A stretch of 64,000 nt of DNA from Mycolicibacterium houstonense (GCF_900078665.2 NZ_LT546207.1:924802-988801); one strand, 5' to 3'. Positions 42,896 through 52,494 are shown, counted from the stretch's first letter. Numbers and translations: made by a program. Notes: a model not told the origin generated them from the letters alone.

Positions 42896-44098
42896 TCAAA
42901 CCATCGTGTCGGCCGAGGGCAGGCCGAACTCGTGGTTGCCGAAGATCAGGTAGGCACGCTCGGGGTCGTTGGCCGCGTGGACTCGACCAGCGTGCGCATC
43001 ACGCCAAAAGCGCTGCACCGGAGCATCATTAGACAGCGCAGAAGCGCCGGAGGCCTCGAAGAGCCGGTCGATCGATGCGATGGCGCGGCCGGTAGCGCGC
43101 ACCTGATCGCGGCGGGCACGGGCCCGCAGTGCGAACGGGATCTCCTTGCCGGACAGCAGTAGCGCGTACTCGTCGGCGACGTTGCCCGTCAACTGTCGCC
43201 AGGCGGCGTCGATGTCGCTGGCCGCCTCGGCAATCCGGATCTTGGTGAACGGATCGTCCTGGGCTTTCTCGTTGACGTAGGCGGCGCGGACCCGCCTGCC
43301 CTGGTGCTCGACGTGGGCGTCGTAGGCACCGTAGGCCATGCCCACGATGGGCGTTGAGATGGTGGTGGGATGAACCGTGCCCCAGGGCATCTTGTATACC
43401 GGTGCGGTGTTGGTCTCATACCCGCGCGCCGTACCGTCGTTCATCGCTTTGAAGGACAGGAAGCGGTGCTCGGGTACAAATACCTCATCGATGAGGAGGG
43501 TGTTGCTGCCCGTGCCGCGCAAGCCGACCACATTCCAGACATCGTCGATCGCATAGTCGGTACGCGGAATGAGGAAGCTGCCGAAGTCGACCGGGCGGCC
43601 GTCCTTGATGACCGGGCCTCCGACGAAAGTCCAGTCGGCATGCTTACAGCCGGACGACCATTTCCACTCGCCGCTGACAAGATAGCCTCCGTCGACCGCC
43701 TGGCCCGAGCCCATCGGAGCGTAGGAAGAGGACACGCGCGCAGACACGTCGTCACCCCAGACGTCTTCCTGGGCTCGCTGTTCGAACAGCGCCAGGTGCC
43801 AGTTGTGCACGGCGAGGATGCCGGCCACCCAGCCGGTGGAACCGCAGGCGCTTGCTAGCCGCCGGACCGCTTCGCAGTAAACGGTGGGATCGCACTGCAG
43901 GCCGCCCCACTGTTCCGGCTGCAGGAGCCTGAAGAACCCGATCTCTTCGAGTTCCGTCAAGGACTGGTCGGGGATCGAGCGCAGGTTTTCGGTGGCTTGC
44001 GCACGCTCCCGCAGTCGCGGCAGCAGTTCATCGACGCCGTCGAGAACTGTCTGGGTGTCGCGGATCGCGTGAATATTGCTGTGGTTGTGTGAAATCAC
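42896..44098 (-). CDS. hsaA: HsaA-like flavin-dependent monooxygenase
   Basis: 400 residues from GTG 44098 with GGGAGGG 7 nt upstream. It is an acyl-CoA-dehydrogenase-fold (group D) monooxygenase, with FFRLLQPEQWGGLQCDP, RISSSYAPMG-like SARVSSSYAPMGSG, GLRGTGSNTLLIDEVFVP and ARRDQVRATGRAIASIDRL. These are near-identical to HsaA, the 3-HSA hydroxylase of cholesterol ring degradation, which needs the reductase HsaB. No hsaB is adjacent. It is 83 bp downstream of kshA and shares its box. Confidence 0.9.
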   Translation of the reverse strand: MISHNHSNIHAIRDTQTVLDGVDELLPRLRERAQATENLRSIPDQSLTELEEIGFFRLLQPEQWGGLQCDPTVYCEAVRRLASACGSTGWVAGILAVHNWHLALFEQRAQEDVWGDDVSARVSSSYAPMGSGQAVDGGYLVSGEWKWSSGCKHADWTFVGGPVIKDGRPVDFGSFLIPRTDYAIDDVWNVVGLRGTGSNTLLIDEVFVPEHRFLSFKAMNDGTARGYETNTAPVYKMPWGTVHPTTISTPIVGMAYGAYDAHVEHQGRRVRAAYVNEKAQDDPFTKIRIAEAASDIDAAWRQLTGNVADEYALLLSGKEIPFALRARARRDQVRATGRAIASIDRLFEASGASALSNDAPVQRFWRDAHAGRVHAANDPERAYLIFGNHEFGLPSADTMV

Positions 44099-44181
44099 TG
44101 AACTGCCCTCCCAGGGCTGAGCTGATCGACGGACAAATGGGCTGAAATGAATTGGGCGTCGAACGGACGAACCGATTCGAC

Positions 44182-45342
44182 CTACCGCCGATCGGGAACG
44201 GCCACGGTCGATGTTTCGCGTTTCCGAAGGGTTTCCGAGACTTCCGTGCGCCAGTACTCATTGGCCGCCGTGGTGTCGACCTCGTACTCGAACCGGTCGG
44301 TCATCTCTGGAGTGACATCGGCGGCGTCGACGTAGAACTGTTCATACCATCGTCGCAGCTGATAGACCGGCCCGTCCTCTTCCACGAGTAGCGGATTGTC
44401 GATGCGGGTCTTGTTCTTCCAGATCTCGACGTCCTGCAGGAAACCACGGCTGACGCCGTCGGTGAACGCCCGCAACAGCATGTCGGTGGCCTCATCGCTC
44501 AGCCCTTGTGGACGGCGAACCATGATTCCCCATTGCAGCACAAACGAGTCCGGTGTCACGGGATAGTGGCAGTTGACCAGGATCGCTTCGACTTCGTATC
44601 CGCTGTAACTGTTGTGCAGCCGGTTGATCATGAACGACGGCCCGAAGTAGGACGCTTCGGAATCGAGGATCTGCTCGCCCGCATAGTGCGAACCGCCCAG
44701 GTTGACGTCGGGCCTGCCGATCGTCCGAAGGTACTGGGACGCTACCTGACCTTCGAAGACATTCTTGAAATACGTCGGAAACCCGAAGTGGATGTAGTAG
44801 AAGTGCGCCATATCGACGATGTTGTCGACGATCTCTCGACAGTTGGAGCCGATGAGCTCAGTGCGCCAGGACCATTCCGTCCAACCCTCATCACGAAATT
44901 CCGGAATGTCGGGGATGTCCAGATGCGGCGACGGTGCGTTGCCCTCGGGGTCATGCCAGACGAACAAGAGACCTGCACGGACACTCGATACCCACACACG
45001 TGTACGAGCAAGTCGGGGAGCACGCTTCGCATACGGGACCTGGGTACAACGGCCATTGCCGGCCCACCTCCAATCGTGGAAAGGACATGCGACGGCGTCG
45101 CCCTTTACCTCGCCTTGTGACAGATCGCCACCAAGATGTCGGCAGTACGCGTCAAGGACGTGCACCGCACCCTCACTGTCGGCGAAGACGACCAACTTCG
45201 TTCCGAACGCGGTGATCGAGTGCGGCTTGCCATCGACGAAATCCGACAACATTCCGAGACAGTGCCAGCCCCGGGCAAATCGCGCCGGCGCCGTACCGAC
45301 AGCGATCTCACGCACCGCGGCACCAGTCGACTCGTTCGTCAA
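44182..45342 (-). CDS. kshA: KshA-like Rieske oxygenase (3-ketosteroid 9alpha-hydroxylase oxygenase)
   Basis: 386 residues from TTG 45342: GGAGGT stands 7 nt upstream and the length then equals that of known KshA. Rieske ligands C67-x-H69 and C86-x2-H89, and the mononuclear iron site in NIVDMAHFYYIHF. FARGWHCLG and LRRWYEQFYVD are KshA hallmarks. It hydroxylates C9 of androstadienedione-type steroids and needs a KshB reductase, not present here. It heads the kshA-hsaA-(hsaC) operon behind a DosR-type box. Confidence 0.9.
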   Translation of the reverse strand: MTNESTGAAVREIAVGTAPARFARGWHCLGMLSDFVDGKPHSITAFGTKLVVFADSEGAVHVLDAYCRHLGGDLSQGEVKGDAVACPFHDWRWAGNGRCTQVPYAKRAPRLARTRVWVSSVRAGLLFVWHDPEGNAPSPHLDIPDIPEFRDEGWTEWSWRTELIGSNCREIVDNIVDMAHFYYIHFGFPTYFKNVFEGQVASQYLRTIGRPDVNLGGSHYAGEQILDSEASYFGPSFMINRLHNSYSGYEVEAILVNCHYPVTPDSFVLQWGIMVRRPQGLSDEATDMLLRAFTDGVSRGFLQDVEIWKNKTRIDNPLLVEEDGPVYQLRRWYEQFYVDAADVTPEMTDRFEYEVDTTAANEYWRTEVSETLRKRETSTVAVPDRR

Positions 45343-45432
45343 TACGGCCACCTCCAGCCACCTCATAGGAAACGAGAACACGTTCCTTAACCCGATCGAT
45401 TGCCACGCTAAGTGCAGGTCGTCACCATCGAA

Positions 45433-45450
45433 TAGGGACGAAGGTCCCTA
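45433..45450. promoter_or_regulatory. DosR-type box upstream of kshA
   Basis: TAGGGACGAAGGTCCCTA: arms TAGGGAC/GTCCCTA are perfect 7-bp inverted repeats with a 4-bp centre, the strongest box in the window. It lies 91-108 bp before the kshA TTG. Confidence 0.75.
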
Positions 45451-45581
45451 GTTCGGATCTTCGCGCGGCAACCGCGCTGGCCCGTGCCGGCGGTCCGCCC
45501 TCATTGACGTGCAGTCGTTTCAGCAACGTCCGCGATGAACCATGCTGTTGTGCAAGGTGATTCACGGTTCGCGCGGCGAAC

Positions 45582-45599
45582 TAGGGACCAAGGACCCTT
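45582..45599. promoter_or_regulatory. DosR-type box upstream of the MBL-Rieske gene
   Basis: TAGGGACCAAGGACCCTT in the 457-bp divergent kshA/MBL-Rieske region, about 200 bp before the GTG start. The stretch between the box and the start shows no other gene. Confidence 0.65.
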
Positions 45600-45799
45600 T
45601 TCTGGCCCACGCGCCGACGGCAATAGTGATTGGCGCACCGCAAAGTCGTCGCCCAGTCCGAGAATGTGGGGGAGTCCGCAGCCGTGGTCCAGCTGAATGG
45701 TGCGCGGCTGCCGTTCTCTCGACGCTGAGCTCAAACGCTGGGAGGCGGAAGACGCTGGGCGCCCGACGATTTCGCCCAGATTACATAGAAAGGCCGTTT

Positions 45800-47344
45800 G
45801 TGCAGGTCACCAGCATCGGACATGCCGGTTTCCGGATCGATACCCTGGCGGGCAGCATCCTGTGCGACCCGTGGGTGAACCCGGCCTACTTCGCCTCGTG
45901 GTTCCCGTTCCCGGACAACACCGGTCTGGATTGGGATGCCCTGGGCGATGTCGACTACCTCTACGTCTCGCACCTGCACAAGGACCACTTCGACCCGGAG
46001 AACCTGCGCCGCCACGTCAACAAGGACGCGGTGGTGCTGCTGCCCGACTACCCGGTGCCCGATCTGCAACGCGAGCTGGAAAAGCTGGGCTTTCACCGGT
46101 TCTTCGAGACCACCGACTCGGTCAAACACACCGTGACCGGCCCCAAGGGCGATCTCGAGGTGATGATCATCGCGCTGCGCGCCCCCGCCGACGGCCCGAT
46201 CGGCGATTCGGGCCTGGTGGTATCCGATGGCGTCACCACCGTTTTCAACATGAACGACGCCCGCCCGGTCGATCTGGACATGCTGCACGCCGACTTCGGC
46301 CAGATCGACGTGCACATGCTGCAGTACTCCGGGGCGATCTGGTACCCGATGGTCTACGACATGCCGGCCCGGGCCAAGCAGGCCTTCGGCATCCAGAAAC
46401 GTCAGCGCCAGATGGACCGCTGCCGCCAATACATCGCCCAGGTCGGGGCGACGTGGGTGATCCCCTCGGCCGGCCCGCCGTGCTTTTTGGACCCCGAACT
46501 GCGTGACCTCAACGACGATCACGACGATCCGGCCAACATCTTCCCCGACCAGGTGGTGTTCCTGGACCAGATGCGCCGCCACGGCCACGACGGCGGGCTG
46601 CTGATGGTGCCCGGTTCCACCGCCGATTTCACCGGCTCACACCTGGATTCACTGACCCACCCGGTCGAGGACCCCGAACAGATCTTCACCACCGGCAAGG
46701 CGGCCTACATCGAGGACTTCGCCCAGCGGATGGCCCCGGTGCTGGCCGCGCAGAAAGCCGGCTGGGCCCCGGCCACCGGCGAGCCGCTGCTGCCCGGGCT
46801 GCGCGCCTTGTTCGAGCCGATCATGAGCCAGACCGACCAGATCTGCGACGGCATCGGCTACCCCGTGGAGCTGCGCATCGGCGCCGAGACGGTGGTGCTG
46901 GACTTCCCCAAACGCGTGGTGCGCGAGGCCATCGCCGACGAGAAGTTCCGCTACGGCTTCCAGATCGCCCCCGAACTGGTGCGCACCGTGCTGCGCGACA
47001 ACGAACCCGACTGGGTCAACACCATCTTCCTGTCCACCCGGTTCAAGGCCTGGCGGGTCGGCGGATACAACGAATACCTCTACACATTCTTCAAATGCCT
47101 AACCGATGAACGCATCGCCTACGCCGACGGCTGGTTCGCCGAGGCCCACGACGATTCCTCCTCGATCACCCTCGACGGCTGGGAAATCCAGCGCCGCTGC
47201 CCACACCTCAAAGCCGACCTGTCCAAATTCGGTGTCGTCGAAGGAAACACCCTCACCTGCAACCTGCACGGCTGGCAATGGAACCTCGACAACGGCAAAT
47301 GCCTCACCACCAAGGGCCACGAACTCAGGCGGACCACATTGTGA
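45800..47344 (+). CDS. Metallo-beta-lactamase-fold protein with C-terminal Rieske domain
   Basis: 514 residues from GTG 45800 with AAAGG 7 nt upstream. The N-terminal UlaG/CMP-NeuAc-hydroxylase-like MBL fold has VSHLHKDHFDPENL, metal ligands in FNMNDARPVD and QYSGAIWYPM. The C-terminus carries a Rieske [2Fe-2S] pair CPH (with KADLSKFG after it) and CNLHGWQW. Similar fusions exist in mycobacteria without known function. The arrangement suggests a redox enzyme on an amide or N-acyl substrate. Confidence 0.85.
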   Translation: MQVTSIGHAGFRIDTLAGSILCDPWVNPAYFASWFPFPDNTGLDWDALGDVDYLYVSHLHKDHFDPENLRRHVNKDAVVLLPDYPVPDLQRELEKLGFHRFFETTDSVKHTVTGPKGDLEVMIIALRAPADGPIGDSGLVVSDGVTTVFNMNDARPVDLDMLHADFGQIDVHMLQYSGAIWYPMVYDMPARAKQAFGIQKRQRQMDRCRQYIAQVGATWVIPSAGPPCFLDPELRDLNDDHDDPANIFPDQVVFLDQMRRHGHDGGLLMVPGSTADFTGSHLDSLTHPVEDPEQIFTTGKAAYIEDFAQRMAPVLAAQKAGWAPATGEPLLPGLRALFEPIMSQTDQICDGIGYPVELRIGAETVVLDFPKRVVREAIADEKFRYGFQIAPELVRTVLRDNEPDWVNTIFLSTRFKAWRVGGYNEYLYTFFKCLTDERIAYADGWFAEAHDDSSSITLDGWEIQRRCPHLKADLSKFGVVEGNTLTCNLHGWQWNLDNGKCLTTKGHELRRTTL

Positions 47345-47493
47345 TCAGCCCACGCTGGCGCTGATCGTCACCGCGCCCAGCAGGCCGGCATTTTCGGGCG
47401 GCGGGTGATGCATGCCTCGGCGCCGATGTCGTACGGTACGAAATCCCCATGGGCGCGTTCTTGTTTCGCGACACCGTTGCCAGGTGGGTAGTG

Positions 47494-48477
47494 CTACCAG
47501 TTCCAGTCGTCGTCGGTGGTGGTGACTCCGGTGCCGATGACATACGCGTTACCGCTGCCAGAGAAAAAGTCGTGGTTCTCGGCTGCACCGGGATCGAGCG
47601 CGGACAGGATTTCCGCGGGAACTTGGCTGTCGCCAGGCGCGAACAGCGGATCGAAGCCAAGATTGGCGAGTGCCTTGTTGGCGTTGTAGCGCATGTAGGG
47701 CAGGACTGGTTCTGTCATCCCCAGCGGGTCGTAGAGATAGTGGGCGTAGTCGGTTTCGTTTTCGTAGAGTTCTGTGAGCATGGCGTAGGCGAAATCGCGC
47801 AGTTCGTTCTGCCGCGCGGTCGTTTCGTTGTGGAATCCGCGTTGGAACTTGTAGCCGATGTAGTGCCCGTGCACGGCCTCGTCGCGAATGATCAACCGGA
47901 TGATGTCAGCGGTATTGGGAAGGATCGAACGGGCTGCCCAATGCAGCGGCAAGTAAAAGCCGCTGTAGAACATGAACGACTCCAGCATGACCGAGCTGAT
48001 CTTCTTTTTCAGTGGGTCGTCGCCGCGGTAGTAATCGTGCACGATATGAGCTTTGCGCTGCAGGTAGAGATTGCTGCGTGACCAGGCGAACGCTTCGGAG
48101 ATCTCCCGTGTCGAGCACAGGGTTGAGAAGATGGAGCTGTAACTCTTGGCATGAACCGACTCCATGAACGCCATGTTCGTGTAGACGGCCTCTTCGTGTG
48201 GGGTCAACGAATCTGCGAGCATCTCAATGCAACCCACGGTTCCCTGCATGGTGTCCAGCAGTGTGAGGCCGGTGAACACCCGTACCGTAAGCAGCTGCTG
48301 GGCTTCACTGAGGCTGCTCCAGCTCGCCAGGTCATTGGACAACGGCACTTTCTCGGGGAGCCAGAAGTTGGCTGTCAACCGATTCCATACTTCGACGTCC
48401 CTGGAGTCGGTCACGTCGTTCCAGTTGATCGCTTCCAGAGGCTCCGTGATCGGCTCGTCCGCGCTCGGTGTGGTCAT
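47494..48477 (-). CDS. nrdF: Class Ib ribonucleotide reductase beta subunit NrdF
   Basis: 327 residues. Metal ligands are in GCIEMLADSLTPHEEAVY, ESVHAKSYS and RDEAVHGHYIGYK; the acidic C-terminus DDDWNW is the tail that docks into NrdE. It would carry the Mn/Fe-tyrosyl radical cofactor. No nrdE, nrdH or nrdI is nearby, so it must work with an alpha subunit encoded elsewhere. The ATG overlaps the ctaD stop by 1 nt (TGATG), giving a coupled ctaD-nrdF pair behind a DosR-type box. Confidence 0.92.
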   Translation of the reverse strand: MTTPSADEPITEPLEAINWNDVTDSRDVEVWNRLTANFWLPEKVPLSNDLASWSSLSEAQQLLTVRVFTGLTLLDTMQGTVGCIEMLADSLTPHEEAVYTNMAFMESVHAKSYSSIFSTLCSTREISEAFAWSRSNLYLQRKAHIVHDYYRGDDPLKKKISSVMLESFMFYSGFYLPLHWAARSILPNTADIIRLIIRDEAVHGHYIGYKFQRGFHNETTARQNELRDFAYAMLTELYENETDYAHYLYDPLGMTEPVLPYMRYNANKALANLGFDPLFAPGDSQVPAEILSALDPGAAENHDFFSGSGNAYVIGTGVTTTDDDWNW

Positions 48478-50174
48478 CAGTCCGGGTTGTGGCCGACGTG
48501 GGCTTCGGTGCGCATCCGCTCGACCATGTGCGGGTAGTGCAGCTCGAACGCCGGGCGCTCGGAACGGATCCGGGGCAGCTCGGTGAAGTTGTGCCGCGGC
48601 GGCGGGCAGGAGGTCGCCCACTCCAGCGAGTTGCCGTGGCCCCAGGGGTCGTCGACTGTGACCGGCTCGCCGTAGCGCCAGCTCTTGAACACGTTCCACA
48701 CGAACGGCAAGACCGAGACACCGAGGATGAACGATCCGATGGTGGACACCACGTTGAGTGCGGTGAAGCCGTCGGTGGGCAGGTAGTCGGCGTACCGACG
48801 CGGCATGCCCTCGTCACCGACCCAGTGCTGCACCAGGAACGTCGCATGGAAGCCGATGAAGGTCAGCCAGAAGTGGACTTTGGCCAGGCGCTCGTCGAGC
48901 AGGCGTCCGGTCATCTTCGGGAACCAGAAGTACACACCGGCGTAGGTGGCGAACACGATGGTGCCGAACAGGGTGTAGTGGAAGTGCGCCACCACGAAAT
49001 AGGTCTCGGTGACGTGGAAGTCGATCGGCGGACTGGCCAGCAGCACGCCCGACAGACCGCCCAGCAGGAAGGTAACCAGAAAGCCGATCGAAAACAACAT
49101 CGGGGATTCGAAGGTGAGTTGGCCGCGCCACATCGTTCCGATCCAGTTGAAGAACTTGATGCCGGTCGGAACGGCGATCAGGAACGTCATGAAGGAGAAG
49201 AACGGCAGCAGCACCGCACCGGTGGCGTACATGTGGTGCGCCCACACGGCAACCGACAGGGCAGCGATGCTGATGGTGGCGTAGACCAGGGTGGTGTAAC
49301 CGAAGATCGGCTTGCGGCTGAACACCGGAATGATCTCGGATACGACCCCGAAGAACGGCAGGGCCAGGACGTACACCTCGGGGTGACCGAAGAACCAGAA
49401 CAGGTGTTGGAAGAGCATGAGGCCGCCGTTGGCCGGGTCGTAGATGTGGGCGCCGAGCCGGCGGTCGGCGGCCAGACCGAACATCGCGGCGGTCAGCAGC
49501 GGGAACACGATCACCACCAGCATGGAGGTGATCAGGATGTTCCACGTGAAGATCGGCATCCGGAACATGGTCATCCCCGGTGCGCGCATGCAGACCACCG
49601 TCGTAATCATGTTGACCGCGCCGAGAATGGTGCCCAGACCGCCAACCGCGATTCCCAGGATCCACAGGTCCGCGCCGACTCCGGGGGAGTGGATCGCATC
49701 GCTCAGCGGCGTGTAGGCGGTCCAGCCGAAGTCGGCCGCGCCACCCGGGGTGATGAAGCCGCCCAGGGCGATCAGTGCGCCGAACAGGAACAGCCAGTAC
49801 GACAGGGAGTTCAGCCGCGGGAATGCTACGTCGGGTGCGCCGATTTGCAGCGGTAGGATGAGATTGGCGAACCCGAACACGATCGGGGTGGCGTAGAACA
49901 GCAGCATCACCGTGCCGTGCATGGTGAACAGCTGGTTGAACTGCTCATTGGACAAGAACTGCATTCCGGGTTCGGTCAGCTCGGTGCGCATCAGAAGTGC
50001 CATCACGCCGCCGATCCCGAAGAAGGTGAAGCAGGTGACGCAGTACATGATGCCGATCAGTTTGTGATCGGTTGTGGTGATGAGCTTGTAGATCAGGTTG
50101 CCCTTGGGGCCTGTCCGTTCGGGGAACGGACGGCGCGCCTCGAGTTCTCCGATTGGAGGGGCTTCGGCAGTCAC
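48477..50174 (-). CDS. ctaD: Cytochrome c oxidase subunit I (CtaD)
   Basis: 565 residues from GTG 50174 with GAGAGGAG about 8 nt upstream. Twelve membrane helices; heme/CuB ligands in [34 protein letters not shown] and [11 protein letters not shown]. It is the catalytic subunit of an aa3-type oxidase. It is not accompanied by ctaC/E/F, so it is probably a second, condition-specific copy whose partners come from the main operon. Confidence 0.92.
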   Translation of the reverse strand: MTAEAPPIGELEARRPFPERTGPKGNLIYKLITTTDHKLIGIMYCVTCFTFFGIGGVMALLMRTELTEPGMQFLSNEQFNQLFTMHGTVMLLFYATPIVFGFANLILPLQIGAPDVAFPRLNSLSYWLFLFGALIALGGFITPGGAADFGWTAYTPLSDAIHSPGVGADLWILGIAVGGLGTILGAVNMITTVVCMRAPGMTMFRMPIFTWNILITSMLVVIVFPLLTAAMFGLAADRRLGAHIYDPANGGLMLFQHLFWFFGHPEVYVLALPFFGVVSEIIPVFSRKPIFGYTTLVYATISIAALSVAVWAHHMYATGAVLLPFFSFMTFLIAVPTGIKFFNWIGTMWRGQLTFESPMLFSIGFLVTFLLGGLSGVLLASPPIDFHVTETYFVVAHFHYTLFGTIVFATYAGVYFWFPKMTGRLLDERLAKVHFWLTFIGFHATFLVQHWVGDEGMPRRYADYLPTDGFTALNVVSTIGSFILGVSVLPFVWNVFKSWRYGEPVTVDDPWGHGNSLEWATSCPPPRHNFTELPRIRSERPAFELHYPHMVERMRTEAHVGHNPD

Positions 50175-50278
50175 TAACAAATCTCCTCTCGATACCCACA
50201 CCCACGCACCGACGATCTGCGCTTCCCACCAGGTGTCCGGTTGGCTACCACTGTTTCTCGCTCAGTCCCGGCGAGGAA

Positions 50279-50292
50279 GGGCCATAAGTCCC
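50279..50292. promoter_or_regulatory. DosR-type box upstream of ctaD-nrdF
   Basis: GGGCCATAAGTCCC, 105 bp before the ctaD GTG. A weaker similar sequence, GGCACTTTCGCCCC (50370-50383), lies further upstream towards the divergent membrane-protein gene. Confidence 0.6.
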
Positions 50293-50601
50293 CAATCGAG
50301 TGATGCCGCCGTGCCGCCCTGGGCCGCGGCACGGTAACCGCCAGAACAGGTCCAACCCCCTGAGAATCAGGCACTTTCGCCCCTTCCGGTCTGGCGTCGC
50401 GGCCAGTCTCGGCCGGGAGAACGTGCGAAAATCAGTGCATCTGGACGGAACAGCCCTGCGGCATAGAGGCTTTCGTCCTTCGAACTGATGACAAAGGTCA
50501 CCAAGAATTGGCGCATGGAGCGGTCTTTATGCCCTGGCGCTGGTGCTGCGGCCGTCTGCACGATAGAAAACCCGGGATTCGACACAAGGAGGTTTCGGTT
50601 G

Positions 50602-51195
50602 ATGCACTTCACCTTCGGCGCCGGACGTTGTTGGATCGTGCGGGCACTGGGGGCCAATCCGATAATTCGGCTGACCGATCGAGCAGAGGCAGTCGGTGCC
50701 ATCCTGGTCATCGTTCTGATCCTGACCGCCACGGCAGCAACTGCTGCGATCAGCACCGCCGTCCACGACAGCAGATCTCACCTATATGCCGAGCAGGCCG
50801 CCACTCGCCACACAGTGCAGGCCCGCGTGACGGCGCGAAGCAAGGAGACCGCCGGGGGAACCGGGAGGCGGTTCGAAACGGCGGCTCGCTGGACAACCCC
50901 ATCCGGAGAGCGTTCTGGATCCATCGTGCTGACGCGGCCGGCGGAAGCGGGAGATGAGGTCGACATCCTGGTCGATCCCACCGGGCGGCAAGTGCCCCCG
51001 CCACCCCCTCAGTGGCAAGCCGGCGTAGACGCGGTGACCGTCGGAGTTGCCGTGTGGCTGATATCTATTGGTGTGATTGGTCTGGCAGCATCCTTGGCGC
51101 AGCAGTGGCTGATGCGTCTGCGTTTTCGAAAATGGGACGACGAGCTACGCCTGCTGAAAAGCGACAGCGGAGGGTTCAAGGGGAAGCAGCGCTGA
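50602..51195 (+). CDS. Rv1733c-like two-helix membrane protein (DosR-regulon family)
   Basis: 197 residues from ATG 50602, with AAGGAGG about 9 nt upstream (TTG 50599 also possible). Two membrane helices (about 30-52 and 140-165) flank an extracytoplasmic loop. The stretches NPIIRLTDRAEAVGAILV, STAVHDSRSHLYAEQAATRH and the glycine-rich turn before VDPTGRQVPPPP match the Rv1733c family of latency antigens. The 427-bp gap before it contains weak box-like sequences. The function of the family is unknown. Confidence 0.8.
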   Translation: MHFTFGAGRCWIVRALGANPIIRLTDRAEAVGAILVIVLILTATAATAAISTAVHDSRSHLYAEQAATRHTVQARVTARSKETAGGTGRRFETAARWTTPSGERSGSIVLTRPAEAGDEVDILVDPTGRQVPPPPPQWQAGVDAVTVGVAVWLISIGVIGLAASLAQQWLMRLRFRKWDDELRLLKSDSGGFKGKQR

Positions 51196-51390
51196 AGCGC
51201 GGAACGCCTCGTGGCGACCATGGATCGGATGACCGACGAGTCGCACGATTGACACTTCCCACGTACTGGCGTAGATCGAGGCGTGAACGACAGTCGTCGA
51301 ACCCGTTCAGCGAGGGCGCCCGAGTCGACGGTATTCACAACTCGCGCACCACATTCCAGCCCGCTCAAATACTTGTCCAGCTCGTGCCGG

Positions 51391-52359
51391 TCAAGCAAGT
51401 CTCTCGGCCTTGCGAGCTACCCGGCTGAGCCTGCGCTCCTTGGCGGCGTCGAACTTGACGCAGGATTCTTCGAGCTTCTCAACCAAGGCACCCAGATCAT
51501 CCCGGGCGCGCGCTCCTTCACCGGTGAAATCTTCGCGTTCGAAGATGCGCCACTTCCTGAGCTGAGGCATCACGATCTCCTCCAGGTGAACGCGCGGGTC
51601 GTAAATCCCACCCACCGCAATGGTCACTGCCTTGCGGCGAAACGATGGAATGGTGTAGCCCGGCATAGTGAAGTTGTCGAGGATCCGGTAGACCGACGCG
51701 ATCGCTTGATTCGGGGCCAGTTCGAAGCCCGCCGCCGAGATGTCGCGGTAGAACAGCATGTGCAAGTTCTCGTCAGCCGAAACTCGTTGCATCAGTTGAT
51801 CGGCAATTGGATCATTGCAGGCCTTGCCGGTGTTGCGGTGTGAAACCCGGGTAGCCAGTTCCTGGAAGCTCACATACAGGACGGAGTCGAGAAGACTGTC
51901 GGCGAACAGGTTGCCCTGCTGGTTCTGGCCGGGGGAGAAGCCTCGGGTGATCTGTTCAACACGCAGTTCTTCGAGTTCGATCGGGTCGGCGGCACGCGTC
52001 ACCACGAGGTAGTCGCGGAGCGCCACGCTGTGCCGGTTCTCTTCGGCGGTCCAGCGGTTGACCCACTGTCCCCAGGCGCCGTCCATGCCCATATTCATCG
52101 CGATTTCACGGTGATACGAAGGCAGGTTGTCTTCCGTGAGTAGGTTGACCATTAGGGCGAGCCGGGCGACCTCCGACAACTGTGACTGCTCGGGGTGCCA
52201 ATCCTGCCCGCCCAGGGCGTAGTAGTTCTTGCCGTCCGACCACGGAATGTAGTCGTGAGGGTTCCATTCCTTCATCATCGACAGATGTCTGTTGAGCAGG
52301 CGCTCCGCCACCGGTTCCAACTCATGCAGCAATCGCAGATCGTCCGAGTTCTTCGACAA
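51391..52359 (-). CDS. desA1: Acyl-ACP desaturase, DesA1-like
   Basis: 322 residues from TTG 52359 with AGGAG 5 nt upstream; this start aligns the N-terminus with DesA1. Diiron ligands lie in NLLTEDNLPSYHREIAM, WTAEENRHSVALRDYL and SADENLHMLFYRD. GKNYYALGGQDWHPEQSQLS is shared with DesA1/DesA2. It would introduce a double bond into acyl-ACP for mycolic acid precursors. It is probably a dormancy paralogue, since two DosR-type boxes lie directly upstream. Confidence 0.88.
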   Translation of the reverse strand: MSKNSDDLRLLHELEPVAERLLNRHLSMMKEWNPHDYIPWSDGKNYYALGGQDWHPEQSQLSEVARLALMVNLLTEDNLPSYHREIAMNMGMDGAWGQWVNRWTAEENRHSVALRDYLVVTRAADPIELEELRVEQITRGFSPGQNQQGNLFADSLLDSVLYVSFQELATRVSHRNTGKACNDPIADQLMQRVSADENLHMLFYRDISAAGFELAPNQAIASVYRILDNFTMPGYTIPSFRRKAVTIAVGGIYDPRVHLEEIVMPQLRKWRIFEREDFTGEGARARDDLGALVEKLEESCVKFDAAKERRLSRVARKAERLA

Positions 52360-52425
52360 GATCACTCCTGAGTTCGTAACTGTAACTTGCAGTTTCATTC
52401 AACGGATCGCAGGGAAGCGTTGGTA

Positions 52426-52439
52426 GGGACTTTTGTCAT
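52426..52439. promoter_or_regulatory. DosR-type box, proximal to desA1
   Basis: GGGACTTTTGTCAT has one perfect half (TAGGGACTTTTG) and a weak other half; it is 67 bp before the desA1 TTG. Confidence 0.5.
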
Positions 52440-52480
52440 TGCTCGCATTTGCCGGGGGAGACCGGTGTGATTGCGACATC

Positions 52481-52494
52481 AGGACTTTCGGCCC
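52481..52494. promoter_or_regulatory. DosR-type box between desA1 and the divergent membrane protein
   Basis: AGGACTTTCGGCCC in a CAGGACTTT...CCCTG frame. Its centre is about 43 bp before ATG 52531, the spacing expected for a leaderless plus-strand transcript. Confidence 0.55.

Noticed and set aside
47345..47470. Minus-strand MHHPPPENAGLLGAVTISAS fragment after nrdF
   Set aside because: It vaguely resembles the end of ROK-type kinases, but only about 22 residues remain and no frame continues; too little to call.
48468..49856. 462-codon plus-strand frame opposite ctaD
   Set aside because: Gln/Glu/His-rich shadow of the ctaD membrane helices; no start signal.
50461..50490. GAGGCTTTCGTCCTTC as a DosR-type box
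   Set aside because: Only about 11 of 14 core positions agree and one GGGAC half is lost; below the level of the other boxes.
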